This document shows, one piece after another, positions 46,189 to 56,800 of a stretch of 64,000 bases of DNA. The stretch lies in assembly GCA_017893485.1 (NCBI GenBank), contig CM030362.1:744001-808000 (forward strand), read 5' to 3'. The stretch's first letter is position 1, and each line of letters begins with the position of its first letter. The notes beneath the pieces were generated by a model that saw nothing but the letters and a program-made list of their open reading frames with translations, did not search any database and had not been told where the DNA came from. Made by a program: the position numbers and the translations under genes. This DNA comes from Hemerocallis citrina (taxonomy: Eukaryota > Streptophyta > Magnoliopsida > Asparagales > Asphodelaceae).

Positions 46189-46808
46189 TGTTGCCGCTAA
46201 ATTTGGTGTGGGGGCAAACAGATAAATTTGTGGATTCTTAGGGAAACTGAATAGTAAACCTGTATACCTGTTCCGTCGAGGTTAGACCGTCGCTCCCGCC
46301 GTACACCTGCAAAAAGTGCGAGACACCGGGGGTGTTCCCGGCGACGCACCCTCCGACGCTCAAGTCAGTAATCAGAGAGATTATGAAAGAGCGCAAAAAC
46401 TGGTGAAAGATTGATTACCTCTTAATGGAGATGGATGGGGGGTATTTATAGGCGTCTCAGGGACCGGATTAGGAATGTAATCCTCGTGATCTGATAAGGA
46501 ATATTCTCCTTGTAAACAGATTAGGAATATAATCCCTAATTCCCAGTGGAGGGATAGGCATGAATCAGGGCCGTTGATTAGGATCTAATCAGGGGTCCTA
46601 ATTCTATCCCTCTGATCGGGCTTTATCGCTGGTTGAAACCCGCGCCCGATTGAAGCGGGTTCGTTTGTGGGTTATTGGGTCTTTATCGGAGAGACCCAGT
46701 ACCCATTTCAGACCCTATTTGTGGGTGGAATCACCGTTTTACCCCTGGGCTTCAAGATTCGTGCCCGATTTGGAAGGTTCCGATTAACCCCCATTTTTAG
46801 CCATATCA
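46189..46808 (-). repeat. 3' LTR of the Tat element
   Basis: On the plus strand it runs TGTTGCCGC to CCATATCA. The TATA box (TATAAATA on the minus strand) is at 46443-46450. The flank on the left is AGTTT. Confidence 0.92.
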
Positions 46809-46825
46809 CGAGCCCCCCACTCCTA
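46809..46825 (-). other. Polypurine tract of the Tat element
   Basis: On the minus strand AGGAGTGGGGGGCTCG abuts the LTR start TGATATGG. Confidence 0.8.
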
Positions 46826-47350
46826 AAGGCTGAGCTTGATCGGCCTTTGAGGAGTAGTTCCACTGTTTTAATGGCTAACGGAGTTGTATAGGAGCCCAAC
46901 TGGAAGGTTTTGAATCTTGAAGGAGGTAGTTTGGTGATTTTTCAAGTGGATTGAACTTTGAGTCGCTCCTGAGCTCTTATGATCATGTGGAGTTCTTGCA
47001 GAGATATCCTTCTGACTTAAGAAAGTGTCGGTTCGTCGTCCTGGGGTTTTGGAAGATTATTTTTGGGCAACAATTGTTTGTTTGGGGGCGAGAAGGTACT
47101 CCCCCACTTTATAATTGCTCCCCAGGAATTCTTCCTTATCTTTTCGAATTTTTTAATTGCTTTTTGGTGCAATGGCTTGGCCGTTATCCTTTGTTGAGGG
47201 GTATTTATATTTGTATCACGCTTCCGACTCCCTCTAGGGCTCGCTGGCTAGGGGGCCGAGGTCCGCGTGCGGTTCGGCACGTTTTTCCGAAGAGGAGAGC
47301 GAGTTCGGCGTAGCTGCGAGTACTGGGGGGAGAGTCCGACATAGCGCGAG

Positions 47351-48452
47351 GTCCAATTCTTCCTCGTAAGGAGGTCGGTGCCAAGAACGCTCGGTAGTGG
47401 ATGCCGAGCTTGATTTTTTCCCCCGTAAGGAGGTCGGTGTCACGAACGCTCGGCGTTGGGTGCCGAACTTGATTTTTTCCCCGTAACGAGGTCGGTGTCA
47501 CGAACGCTCGGCGTTGGGTGCCGAACTTGATTTTTTCCCGTAACGAGGTCGGTGTCACGAACGCTCGGCGTTGGGTGCCGAACTTGATTTTTTCCCCGTA
47601 ACGAGGTCGGTTCCACGAACGCTCGGCAGTGGGTGCCGAACTTGATTTTTTCCCCGTAACGAGGTCGGTTCCACGAACGCTCGGCAGTGGGTGCCGAACT
47701 TGATTTTTTCCCCGTAACGAGGTCGGTGTCACGAACGCTCGGCGTTGGGTGCCGAACTTGATTTTTTCCCCGTAACGAGGTCGGTGTCACGAACGCTCGG
47801 CGTTGGGTGCCGAACTTGATTTTTTCCTGTAACGAGGTCGGTGTCACGAACGCTCGGCATTGGGTGCCGAACTTGATTTTTTCCCTGTAACGAGGTCGGT
47901 TCCACGAACGCTCGGCAGTGGGTGCCGAACTTGATTTTTCCCCCGTAACGAGGTCGGTTCCACGAACGCTCGGCAGTGGGTGCCGAACTTGATTTTTTCC
48001 CCGTAACGAGGTCGGTGTCACGAATGCTCGGCGTTGGGTGCCGAACTTGATTTTTTCCCCGTAACGAGGTCGGTTCCACGAACGCTCGGCAGTGGGTGCC
48101 GAACTTGATTTTTTTCCCGTAACGAGGTCGGTTCCACGAACGCTCGGCAGTGGGTGCCGAACTTGATTTTTTCCCCGTAACGAGGTCGGTGTCACGAACG
48201 CTCGGTAGTGAGTGCCGAACCTGATTTTTCCCCCGTAATGAGGTCGGTTCCATGAACGCTCGGCAGTGGGTGCCGAACTTTATTTTTTCCCCGTAACGAG
48301 GTCGGTGTCACGAACGCTCGGCGTTAGGTGCCGAACTTGATTTTTTCCCCGTAACGAGGTCGATGTCACGAACGCTCGGCAGTGGGTGCCGAACCTGATT
48401 TTTCCCCCGTAACGAGGTCGGTTCCACGAACGCTCGGCAGTGGGTGCCGAGC
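47351..48452. repeat. 58-bp tandem array, about 19 copies
   Basis: The unit, such as GAGGTCGGTGTCACGAACGC followed by TCGGCGTTGGGTGCCGAACT and TGATTTTTTCCCCGTAAC, recurs every 57-60 bases. Two main variants alternate irregularly (GTGTCAC/CGTT and GTTCCAC/CAGT). The unit length is 3n+1 and the minus strand lacks stops in every frame, which creates long spurious frames. Such arrays are known in the 3' region of Tat/Ogre elements. This one lies just upstream of the antisense TATA box. Confidence 0.92.
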
Positions 48453-48723
48453 TCCTAGACTTGTCGTTTTTCGTCTCGACATAGGAGTTTGTATCTATTG
48501 TGCGCCTTCTGAACTTCTGATAGCCTCTGACAGCTCTGACAACTCTGACAGATGGGACGTTTATTAATTGCAGTGACCTCTGGGCTTCCATCAGACTGGA
48601 CGCGCATTAAATTTGACTCATTATTTGGTGCGGTTAGTAAGGCGATGCTTGGGGTCGCTTCGTCGTTTTGTTTAAATGGGCCGGTCGCACGAGCCCATTA
48701 ACCTCGTTTGGAGCGCCCCTCTC

Positions 48724-48730
48724 TATAAAT
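48724..48730 (+). promoter_or_regulatory. TATA box of the antisense gene
   Basis: TATAAAT in the context CTCTCTATAAATCCTCACC, 142 bases before the ATG at 48872, followed by a pyrimidine-rich stretch typical of plant start regions. Confidence 0.65.
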
Positions 48731-48871
48731 CCTCACCCCCCTCTCTCATTTCTCATTTCTCCTCTCTTTTGCTCAGACGGTCTCTTGTGCTCGGGCGAAT
48801 TCTTCCGGTGGTCGGCGTTTGATTCAGGCGAAGTTTTCCGACGCAATCTCTCTTAAGGTAATTTATCAATT

Positions 48872-50994
48872 ATGTCTGTAGCTTCTGTCTCCGAAGAAGT
48901 CTCTTGGTCCGAGCCCTCCCTTGAAGTCGTCGAGGATTCGACTCCGACCCCGACCAAAGGCAAGAAGGTGTTCGGCAAGGATTCGATCATTGTGGATCCG
49001 AAGAGGATGGGGGAGTTCGGACAACTGCCAGGGCCGTTGACGGGGCTCCACAGAGTTAGGCAGCTCCCGGAGGATCAGGCCGAGCGAATTGTTCATGGGA
49101 GGGGGAGGTCCTTCGAGGAGAATGCCGCGAGGGAGACGACGGAGGCGGACGATGCGGCGTCGATCCTGCGCGAGGAGGATCTGGCAGTGATCCGGGATTC
49201 TTTTCTCATCTCGGAGGAGTACGAAATTATGCTGCCGGGCCCCGGAGTTAGGGCCAACTCGCCGCTACCAGTGACCATGTGTTGCTGGCCGGTCGATGCC
49301 TTTATCGCCGGTGCTCGGCTACCTCTCCACGCGTTCGCCGTTACCGTGGTGAGTTGGTTCGGGGTCAGCCCCATCCAACTCATGCCGAACGCGTGGCGAG
49401 TGATAAATGGCTTTGTTCTCCACTGCCAGGCCGCAGGGATCGAGCCGCAACTGAACGTGCTTCGGACACTATACCGGCTCCACCAAGGGAATAAGTCGGA
49501 GTACCGGTATTACTTGACTCCGAGGCACGGCGGCAGACTCGTCATATGCCCCGACTCCATTAAGCACTGGCGAGAGAAGTGGCTGGTTGTGCGGAGTCGA
49601 GAGGCATGGCCGATCCCTTCTGACTGGGTAGAAGGGGTGCCGAAGAGGGCGAAGGCGATGCCGAAGCTCTCAGTAGAAGAAGAAGAGGCGGTCCGGATTC
49701 TCCTTGATCGGCCGAAGTACGATTGGAGGGAGCTGACGGAGGACGTCCTCTACAAGGGAGGGCTCTGCCGCGTAGATCCCAGTACGCGGCTCTCGTCAAG
49801 TTCTCTTTTTTTTTCCGTACTCTCTTCCTTGTTGTTTTCTATGTGCTAACCACTTTTTGCTTTTGATGCAGAAACCATGGACTACGATGCAGTATTGGCG
49901 CTCAGGGCAGGGCTCGCAAGCAAGGCGCCGAAGAAGCGCAAGAGGGTTGCATCCAAGCTGCCCTCGACCTCGAAGGCTCCGAGGATTGCAGCCCTTGTTG
50001 AGGAGGTGGAGGTCCTTGACAGTCCGGCTTTCAACGTGGCGGGGACTTCGGCTCCCGCATCTGTGGGCGAGTTCCCCATTGCTGCCGCCCTTGCCATGCC
50101 GACGCCGCCGCTGACTGTGGCAGGCGAGGAGCTCCTGACGGAGGAGCACAAGCGAATTCACATTCCGGACTGGCAAGTTCGGAGGCATGATGGGTTCCTC
50201 GGGAACTCGCTGGCGAGCATGCAGGCTGTCAAGCACCTCGCCACCCCGAAGGACCGAGCCGCCATGGAGGCAGGGAGAGAGGGCGACGACGTGATCGAGA
50301 TCACTCGTTCGGCGGTGTCGGTAAGCTCCGAGTTTCCTTCGTTTGTTGCACTTCTTGAATCAAAAAAAAAAACTTTTCTAACTCTTTTAGTTCTTCTTTG
50401 CTGCAGATCATCGTCCACTTCGGCCACCTCACCGAGAGGTTGACAGCTCTGGAGAAGGAGCTGAAGCAAGAGTCCGACCAAGCTCGGAACGAAAAAGCTC
50501 GGATGTCGAACAAGCTCGACAAGCTCCGAGTCGAGCACGAGGGCAGGTCGACGAGGATGGCCCACCTCGAGGCCGAGGTGACGAGGTTGGAGGGCGAGCT
50601 CCTTCGTCAGAAGGAGGGGTCGGTGAAGCAGCTGGCCGATGCAGAGGCAGCCATGGTGGCGGCTGTGAAGGCGGTGGAGGATGCAACCCTGGAGAAGGCG
50701 CAGGGGTTCCTCGCCCAAAACATGGCGAAGGCCTTCGCCGCAGCCATCGACCAGGTGTCGAAGGAGTACCCCGAGGTGGACGTCTCGGGGTGGAGGCTCT
50801 TTCCCGGCCACGTCGAAGGCTTTGACCCCGAGTCCGAGGGGGAGGAGGAGGAAGGGGATGGCAAAGGTGATGCAGAGCTCGAGGTCACCGAGGAGGTCCC
50901 CGGTACTGTGGTCACTCCGCTGGCGGTGGAGACCCCCTCGGAACAGCCGACTCCCCCCCGAACTCGTCGCCCGGGGAAAGAGGTCGGGCCTTGA
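48872..50994 (+). CDS. Antisense intron-containing ORF of the Tat element (putative gypsy-type transposase domain)
   Basis: Three exons (48872-49781, 49872-50320, 50407-50994) join in frame to give 648 residues. The introns are 90 and 86 bases with GTACGC...GATGCAG and GTAAGC...CTGCAG borders, and both are T-rich. The central part of exon 1 has the plant 'putative gypsy type transposon' pattern (PF04195-like): IRDSFLISEEYEIMLPGPG, then FGVSPIQLMPNAWRVINGF and LNVLRTLYRLHQ. Exon 2 begins with a basic KKRKR cluster, a possible nuclear signal. Exon 3 is a long coiled coil (LTERLTALEKELKQESDQ) with an acidic tail. Antisense ORFs of this family are known between pol and the 3' LTR of Tat elements such as Grande and RIRE2; their role is unknown. 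All exons are open with no stops, unlike gag-pol. Confidence 0.8.
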
Positions 50995-51051
50995 CTCCGC
51001 TCCTTGCTTTCTTGTTTTGTTTGTTGTTGTTTTTTTTGTTTTTCTTTTCAA

Positions 51052-51063
51052 TCATTGTAACGC
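51052..51063 (+). terminator. 3'-end motif after antisense ORF 1
   Basis: TCATTGTAACGC, followed about 40 bases later by AATGAATGAAAAG. The same 12 bases recur after the second antisense ORF, ahead of its AATAAA, which suggests a poly(A) region here too. Confidence 0.4.
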
Positions 51064-51275
51064 CTAATAGCGGACTGGCCACCGCTGCCGTTTTGAAATG
51101 AATGAAAAGAAATTTTTTTGAAGCATTGGTGTTCGGAACTCCATCTTTTGCCCCTTTTTCGCCAAACATTCTCTTCTTATTTCGAGAGTTTCTTGTTTTT
51201 AGAAAATTTTTTCCAAGTGTGGTGCTCCGGCGGTGTTTGATCTTTTTGCTGATTACTTCGATCTCTTTGCAGCTT

Positions 51276-52193
51276 ATGGTGGTTGCCCAAGATGTCGAGC
51301 CTACGCGCTCGGACGAGGAAGCTCGAGCCGAGGCTGGCCTAGGGGCGACGAGGTTGTGTCTGGCGAGGTGTCGAGGGCGGCTCTACGAAGTCGAGCTCGG
51401 ATTGCGCCAAGCTGAAAGCGAGAGGAACCATCTCCAGCTCGTCCTCGGCCGGCGAGATATCGAGATTCGCCGTTTGGAAAGCAGGATCGCCGAGCTTACC
51501 CCCGCGGGTGAAGGTGAATATTCGCCAACTGATTTCAGTAATGAGATTCGGATTCAGTGCATCCGTCATAACTTGTCCAAAATAACAGCAAAGAGGGATG
51601 ACTTGCTTTTCGAGATACAGCATCTGCAGTCCGTAGAGGCGAAGCTTCGGAGTGAGGGCGAGGGGCTGACGGCCGAAGTGGCCAAGTTGACGACCGAACG
51701 GGTCCAGTTGACTGCCGAGGTCGAAGCACTGAAGAGAGCGACGGTGGATAAAAGCATCGAGGTCACCCATCTTCGGCGCCTCATTGCCAACCGATCAGGA
51801 GTTCCGGACTCTGCGATACCCCCTCGTTTCGAAGTCAATGTCAAAGACGACTCGTTGCGGGAACGGATCTCGGAGTTGGAGGCAGAAGTGGCCCGTCTTA
51901 AGCCGCATTCAGGACCAATCAATGTTCGAAGCACGTCGTGCACTCGCGCGGAGAGTGAGCGGGGCATTAGCTTTTACGAGATGGCGACCCGTCAGCGGGT
52001 CGGCCATCTTAGTCCGGGAGACGCGCAAAGCTCGGTGGCAATTTCGTCGAGCGGAGCATCCGTCGGAGTGGCTGCCAGAAGTGGTGCCGAGGATACGTCT
52101 CAATTTGCCGGCTTGGGGTCGCGCTCCGGAGACAAGCGTCGCCACTCTCGAGTGTCTTTTAAGCGGAACGCCCCGGCTCCAAAAAAGCGCTGA
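51276..52193 (+). CDS. Second antisense ORF: coiled-coil protein of the Tat element
   Basis: ATG at 51276 lies five bases after a strong acceptor-like TCTCTTTGCAG, so an upstream non-coding exon is likely. The frame also stays open upstream to 51102, but that part is hydrophobic and unlike the rest. The 305-residue product is mostly heptad coiled coil (RLYEVELGLRQAESERNHLQ; LTAEVAKLTTERVQLTAEVE; LRERISELEAEVARL), then a Ser/Gly-rich region and a basic end, KRNAPAPKKR. It has no homologue I recognise. It follows antisense ORF 1 on the same strand and could be an alternative 3' part of that gene or a separate transcript. Confidence 0.6.
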   Translation: MVVAQDVEPTRSDEEARAEAGLGATRLCLARCRGRLYEVELGLRQAESERNHLQLVLGRRDIEIRRLESRIAELTPAGEGEYSPTDFSNEIRIQCIRHNLSKITAKRDDLLFEIQHLQSVEAKLRSEGEGLTAEVAKLTTERVQLTAEVEALKRATVDKSIEVTHLRRLIANRSGVPDSAIPPRFEVNVKDDSLRERISELEAEVARLKPHSGPINVRSTSCTRAESERGISFYEMATRQRVGHLSPGDAQSSVAISSSGASVGVAARSGAEDTSQFAGLGSRSGDKRRHSRVSFKRNAPAPKKR

Positions 52194-52292
52194 AGAGGTC
52201 AACTGCGAGAGCTTTCGTATATATTTTTTTTTTAGTGTAATAAGTTGGCCTTGTAACTTTCTCTTTAACGACTTGTAATTCTGCTGTGTCCG

Positions 52293-52322
52293 TCATTGTA
52301 ACGCATCCGGTTCATTAATAAA
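52293..52322 (+). terminator. Poly(A) signal of the antisense unit
   Basis: TCATTGTAACGC (52293-52304) is followed by AATAAA at 52317-52322, 124 bases after the stop of the second antisense ORF. UUGUAA-like far-upstream and AAUAAA near-upstream elements are usual in plant 3' ends. Confidence 0.6.
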
Positions 52323-52559
52323 ATGTTGTTGCCGACCTTGTGTGTTTTTTACTTCGCGACCATTGTTGGTTGTGCCTAGGCTTCTAAGTTGGCTGCATGC
52401 TTGTTTGTCGACTGGTGAGGTAAATGTTCGGGCAATGGTGTCGAACTTTGTCTCTGGTATCCGATCTCGTGGCTTTGTGAGGAAAGTTGGGCGGCGAGCC
52501 CTCAAAAGCGCGTACAGGCGCAAGTATTGGGCCTCGGATCGTCGCTTGTGGTTCAGCAA

Positions 52560-53725
52560 TAGTGGGAGCGATCGCGGGTGGCGAACTACCCCTAGTTTGC
52601 TTAGAAGCGAACTTGCGGAGTGGAATCGAACCAAGCGTTGGACTCCGAACCATCGTTAGATTAGTTTAAGGGTTGTGGGAGCAGTTCCGAATGGCGAGCT
52701 ACTTCTAGCTCGCTTAGGAGTGAACTTGCGAAGTAGAATCGAGCCAAGTGTTGGACTCCGAACCATTCAACGACTGTGGGAGCAATTCCGAATGGCGAAC
52801 TACTTTTAGCTCGCTTAGGAGTGAACTTGTGAAGTAGAATCGAGCCAAGTGTTGAACTCCGAACCATTCAACGGCTGTGGGAGCAATTCCGAATGGCGAA
52901 CTACTTCTAGCTCGCTTAGGAGCGAACTTGTGAAGTAGAATCGAGCCAAGTGTTGGACTCCGAACCATCGTTAGATTAGTTTAAGGGTTGTGGGAGCAGT
53001 TCCGAATGGCGAACTACTCCTAGCTCGCTTGGAAGCGAACTTGTGAAGTAGAATCGAGCCAAGCGTTGGACTCCGAACCATTCAACGGCTGTGGGAGCAA
53101 TTTCGAACGGCAATCTACTTCTGGCTCGTCTATGGGCGAGCCGAGGAAGTAAAGTCGAGCCGAGTGCTGGACTCCGAACCATTGTAAGATTGGTTTAAGG
53201 GTTGTGGGAGCATTTCCGAATGGCGAACTACTCCTAGCTCGCTTGGAAGCGAACTTGTGAAGTAGAATCGAGCCAAGTATTGGACTCCGAACCATTCAAC
53301 GGCCGTAGGAGCAATTCCGAATGACGAACTACTCCTAGTTCGCTTAGGAGCGAACTCGTGAAGTAGAATCGAGCCAAGTGTTGGACTCCGAACCATCGTA
53401 AGATTGGTTTAAGGGTTGTGGGAGCAATTCCGAATGGCGAGCTACTTCTAGCTCGCTTGGAAGCGAACTTGCGAAGTAGAATCGAGCCAAGTGTTGGACT
53501 CCGAACCATTCAACGGCTGCGGGAGCAATTTCGAATGACGATCTACTTCTGGCTCGTCTATGGGCGAGCCGAGGAAGTAAAGTCGAGCCGAGTGCTGGAC
53601 TCCGAACCATCGTTAGATTTAGTTTAAGGGTTGTGGAAGCAATTCCGAATGGCGAGCTACTTCTAGCTCGCTTGGAAGCGAACTTGCGAAGCAAAATCGA
53701 GCCAAGTGTTGGACTCCGAACCATC
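52560..53725. repeat. Alternating 101/113-bp tandem array with hairpins
   Basis: The marker GACTCCGAACC recurs 11 times with spacings 113, 101, 101, 113, 101, 113, 101, 113, 101, 114. The longer form has an extra segment like ATTAGTTTAAGGG. Each unit holds an inverted repeat TACTTC...GAAGTA enclosing TCGCT-loop-AGCGA. In two diverged units (near 53115 and 53535) the inner stem is GGCTCG/CGAGCC instead. The array lies between the antisense 3' end and the end of pol. Confidence 0.9.
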
Positions 53726-53899
53726 GTGAGATTAAAGAGTTAAAGGCAGAGATATAATAGTAGCAAAAATTTGAAAAAACTTTATTTATTAATATCCAAT
53801 GATCGGCTGCTTCTAAAGTTGCTAGCCGTTATTACAAGAAAAAATAAAAGAAAAGTACTACAAGTAACTGGAAAGGAATGGTTTGGCATCTCGAATTAC

Positions 53900-56800
53900 T
53901 TAGAGAGACGTAGTTGCCTTCTCTTGGTATTTTAAGAGATGGTCGGCATTCCAAGTTCGGGGTATCTCCCTGCCTTCAAGATCTTCTAGTTTGTATGCGC
54001 CGGGGCGGATCACTTTCGAGATTTTGTAGGGTCCCTCCCAATTCGGGGCCAATTTACTTTTCTGTCCGGGGAACGAGATGGCCAATTTTCGGAGGACTAG
54101 GTCCCCTTCTTTGAGGTCCGTTGGGCGGACTTTCTTGTTGTATGCTAGCTCGATCCTCCTTCGGTAAGTTTGCTAGCGTATGGCAGCTCTCTCTCGGATT
54201 TCATCTATCAGATCTAGACTTGCTCTGAGTTCTCTAGCGTTCTGCTCTTCTTCATAAGCTATCAAACGAGGAGAGGGTATCCCGACTTCTAGGGGAATGA
54301 TGGCCTCGGACCCGTAGGTGAGATTGAACGGGCTCTCGCCTGTTGGGGTTCGCTTTATGGTGCGGTAGTTCCACAGCACGTTGGGCAGCTGATCGACCCA
54401 TAGTCCCTTGGAACACTTGTCTAACCTCTTCTTAATGCCCGAGAGGATCTGTCGGTTGGCATTTTCGGCCTGGCCATTTGACTGAGGATGAGAGACGGAG
54501 GAGAAACGGTGTTGTATGGCGAGGTCTTTGCATAAAGCTCGGAAGGCTGCCCCGGTGAATTGCGTTCCGTTGTCCGTAACCAGGACCCTGGGAACGCCAA
54601 ATCGGCAGTTCACACTTTTCCAAAAGAACTGAACGACCTTATGTTCGGTGATTGTGGCCAGTGGCTCGGCCTCTATCCACTTCGAGAAATAGTCGACTGT
54701 CACGACTAGGAACTTAAGCTGTCCGGGGGCTGGTGGAAACGGCCCTAGTAAATCCATCCCCCACATGGCGAAGGGGATCGAACTTGATAGGGAGGTGAGT
54801 GGTGCCTGTGGAAGGCCTCGGATGTCGGAATACTTTTGACAGGAGCTGCATTGCCGAACGTGTCGTTCGGCGTCCCGAAGGAGAGTGGGCCAAAAATACC
54901 CGTAGTTCAACACTTTGCGCGCTAGAGCCCTGGACCCAGAATGGGCCCCGCCGATGCCCTCATGGAGTTCTTGCAGGGCGTAGTCGGCTTGCCCGGGGGA
55001 AAGGCACCTCAGGTAAGGCCGACCATCTACCTGGGTGAAGGAGCGTTTATATAGGATGCCTCCGATTAATGTATAACGCTCGGCTCGGGTTCTGACTCTT
55101 CTTGCTTCCTTCGGATCCTCGAGGAGGAGTCCGTCCTTTAAGAATTCGACGAGGGGTTTCATCCAATTGTCTTCGAGGAGGATAGGCAATGTTTCTGCAG
55201 AGTCAAGTGTTTCATCCTCTATGCTCGGCTTCAGGAGGACTTCTATCAGCACGGTCTGCTCAAGACCTTGAAGGGAAGAGGAGGCTAATTTGGATAGGGC
55301 GTCGGCCTGAGCATTTTCTTCTCGGGGGATCCTTTGGATGAGGGCCTCTTCAAACAGCACCATGAGGCTCTTGACTTTGGCTAAATATTTGACCATTCTG
55401 TCATCGCGGGCTTCATATTCACCGAGGACCTGATTGACGACCAACTGGGAGTCGCTGAAGATCCGTAGGCGTTGTGCCCCAGCATTTCGGGCCATTCCAA
55501 GACCGGCTATTAGCGCCTCGTATTCGGCTTCGTTGTTCGAGGCTTTGAAGTTTATTCGGAGGGAGTATTGAAGGATGAAGTTATCTGGGCCTGTCAGAAT
55601 GACTCCTGCCCCGCTTCCCTCATTGCAGGAGGATCCGTCAACATAAACCGACCAGACTGGTGGTCCCTTTACTGTTTGGCTGGGCTCGGGGATGGTGCTC
55701 TCAACTATGAATTCGGCCAGCGCCTGAGCCTTGATCGCGGTCCGAGGCTGATAAGATATGTCATGTTGGCTCAGTTCGATCGACCATTTCATAAGGCGTC
55801 CCGAAGTCTCGGGTTTGTGAAGAACCTGTTTCAGCGGCTGGTCGGTAAGAACGACCACCGAATGTGACTGGAAGTACGGGCGAAGCTTTCTCGCGGCCGT
55901 TACCAGGGCATAGGCCATTTTCTCAATCTTCGGGTACCGGAGCTCGGCGTCCCGAAGCACCTTGCTGACGTAGTAGATGGGCTTCTGAGCCCTTTCTTCT
56001 TCTCTGACTAAGACCGCACTAAGCGTCTGTTCGGAAGCTGCCAGGTAGAGGTAGAGCGGTTCGCCAGGTACTGGTTTGCTGAGAAGAGGTGGATTGACAA
56101 GGTAAGCTTTAAGCTGGTCGAAGGAGTCTTGTTGCTGCTGGCCCCACTCAAATCCTTTAGCCCCCCTGAGGGCTTTGAAGAACGGGAGGCACTTCTCCCC
56201 GGACTTCGACAGAAAGCGCCCTATGGCGGCTAGGCGATCAGTCAACCTCTGAACTTCCTTGACATTTCTAGGAGGGGCCATGTCCAATATGGCCTTGATC
56301 TTCTCCGGATTTGCTTCAATTCCTCGCTGGCTAACCATGAAGCCGAGGAACTTCCCTGATGAGACGCCGAACGCACACTTATTCGGGTTGAGTCTCATAT
56401 TGTGCTTTCTCAAAACATCAAATGCTTCTTGGAGGTCAGCCACATGATCAACACCTCGGATGCTTTTCACAAGCATGTCATCGACGTACACTTCCATGTT
56501 CCGGCCGATCTGGGCCTGGAAAACCTTGTTGACGAAGCGTTGGTATGTCGCCCCTGCATTCTTTAGGCCGAATGGCATGACTCTGTAGCAATAAAGGCCT
56601 TGGTCGGTCACAAAAGATGTCTTCGGGATATTCGGGGGAAACATTCTTATCTGATTGTAACCTGAGAAAGCATCCATGAAGCTGAGGAGCTCATGTCCCG
56701 AGGTTGCGTCAATCAGAGTGTCAATACTCGACAGAGGGAAGGGATCTTTGGGGCAGGCCTTGTTGAGGTCGGTGAAATCAATGCAAATTCTCCAAGTCCC

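Noticed and set aside
47205..48591. Long minus-strand open frames (up to 251 codons) over the 58-bp array
   Set aside because: They are by-products of a stop-free repeat whose length is not a multiple of three; the peptide just cycles through three translations of the unit.
49796..51051. Minus-strand frames of 146 and 297 codons opposite the antisense gene
   Set aside because: They are shadows in GC-rich coding sequence; the plus-strand reading has introns, a known domain and coiled coil.
52661..53724. Many 60-126-codon minus-strand frames beginning MVRSPTLGS
   Set aside because: They repeat with the 101/113-bp array and have no other support.
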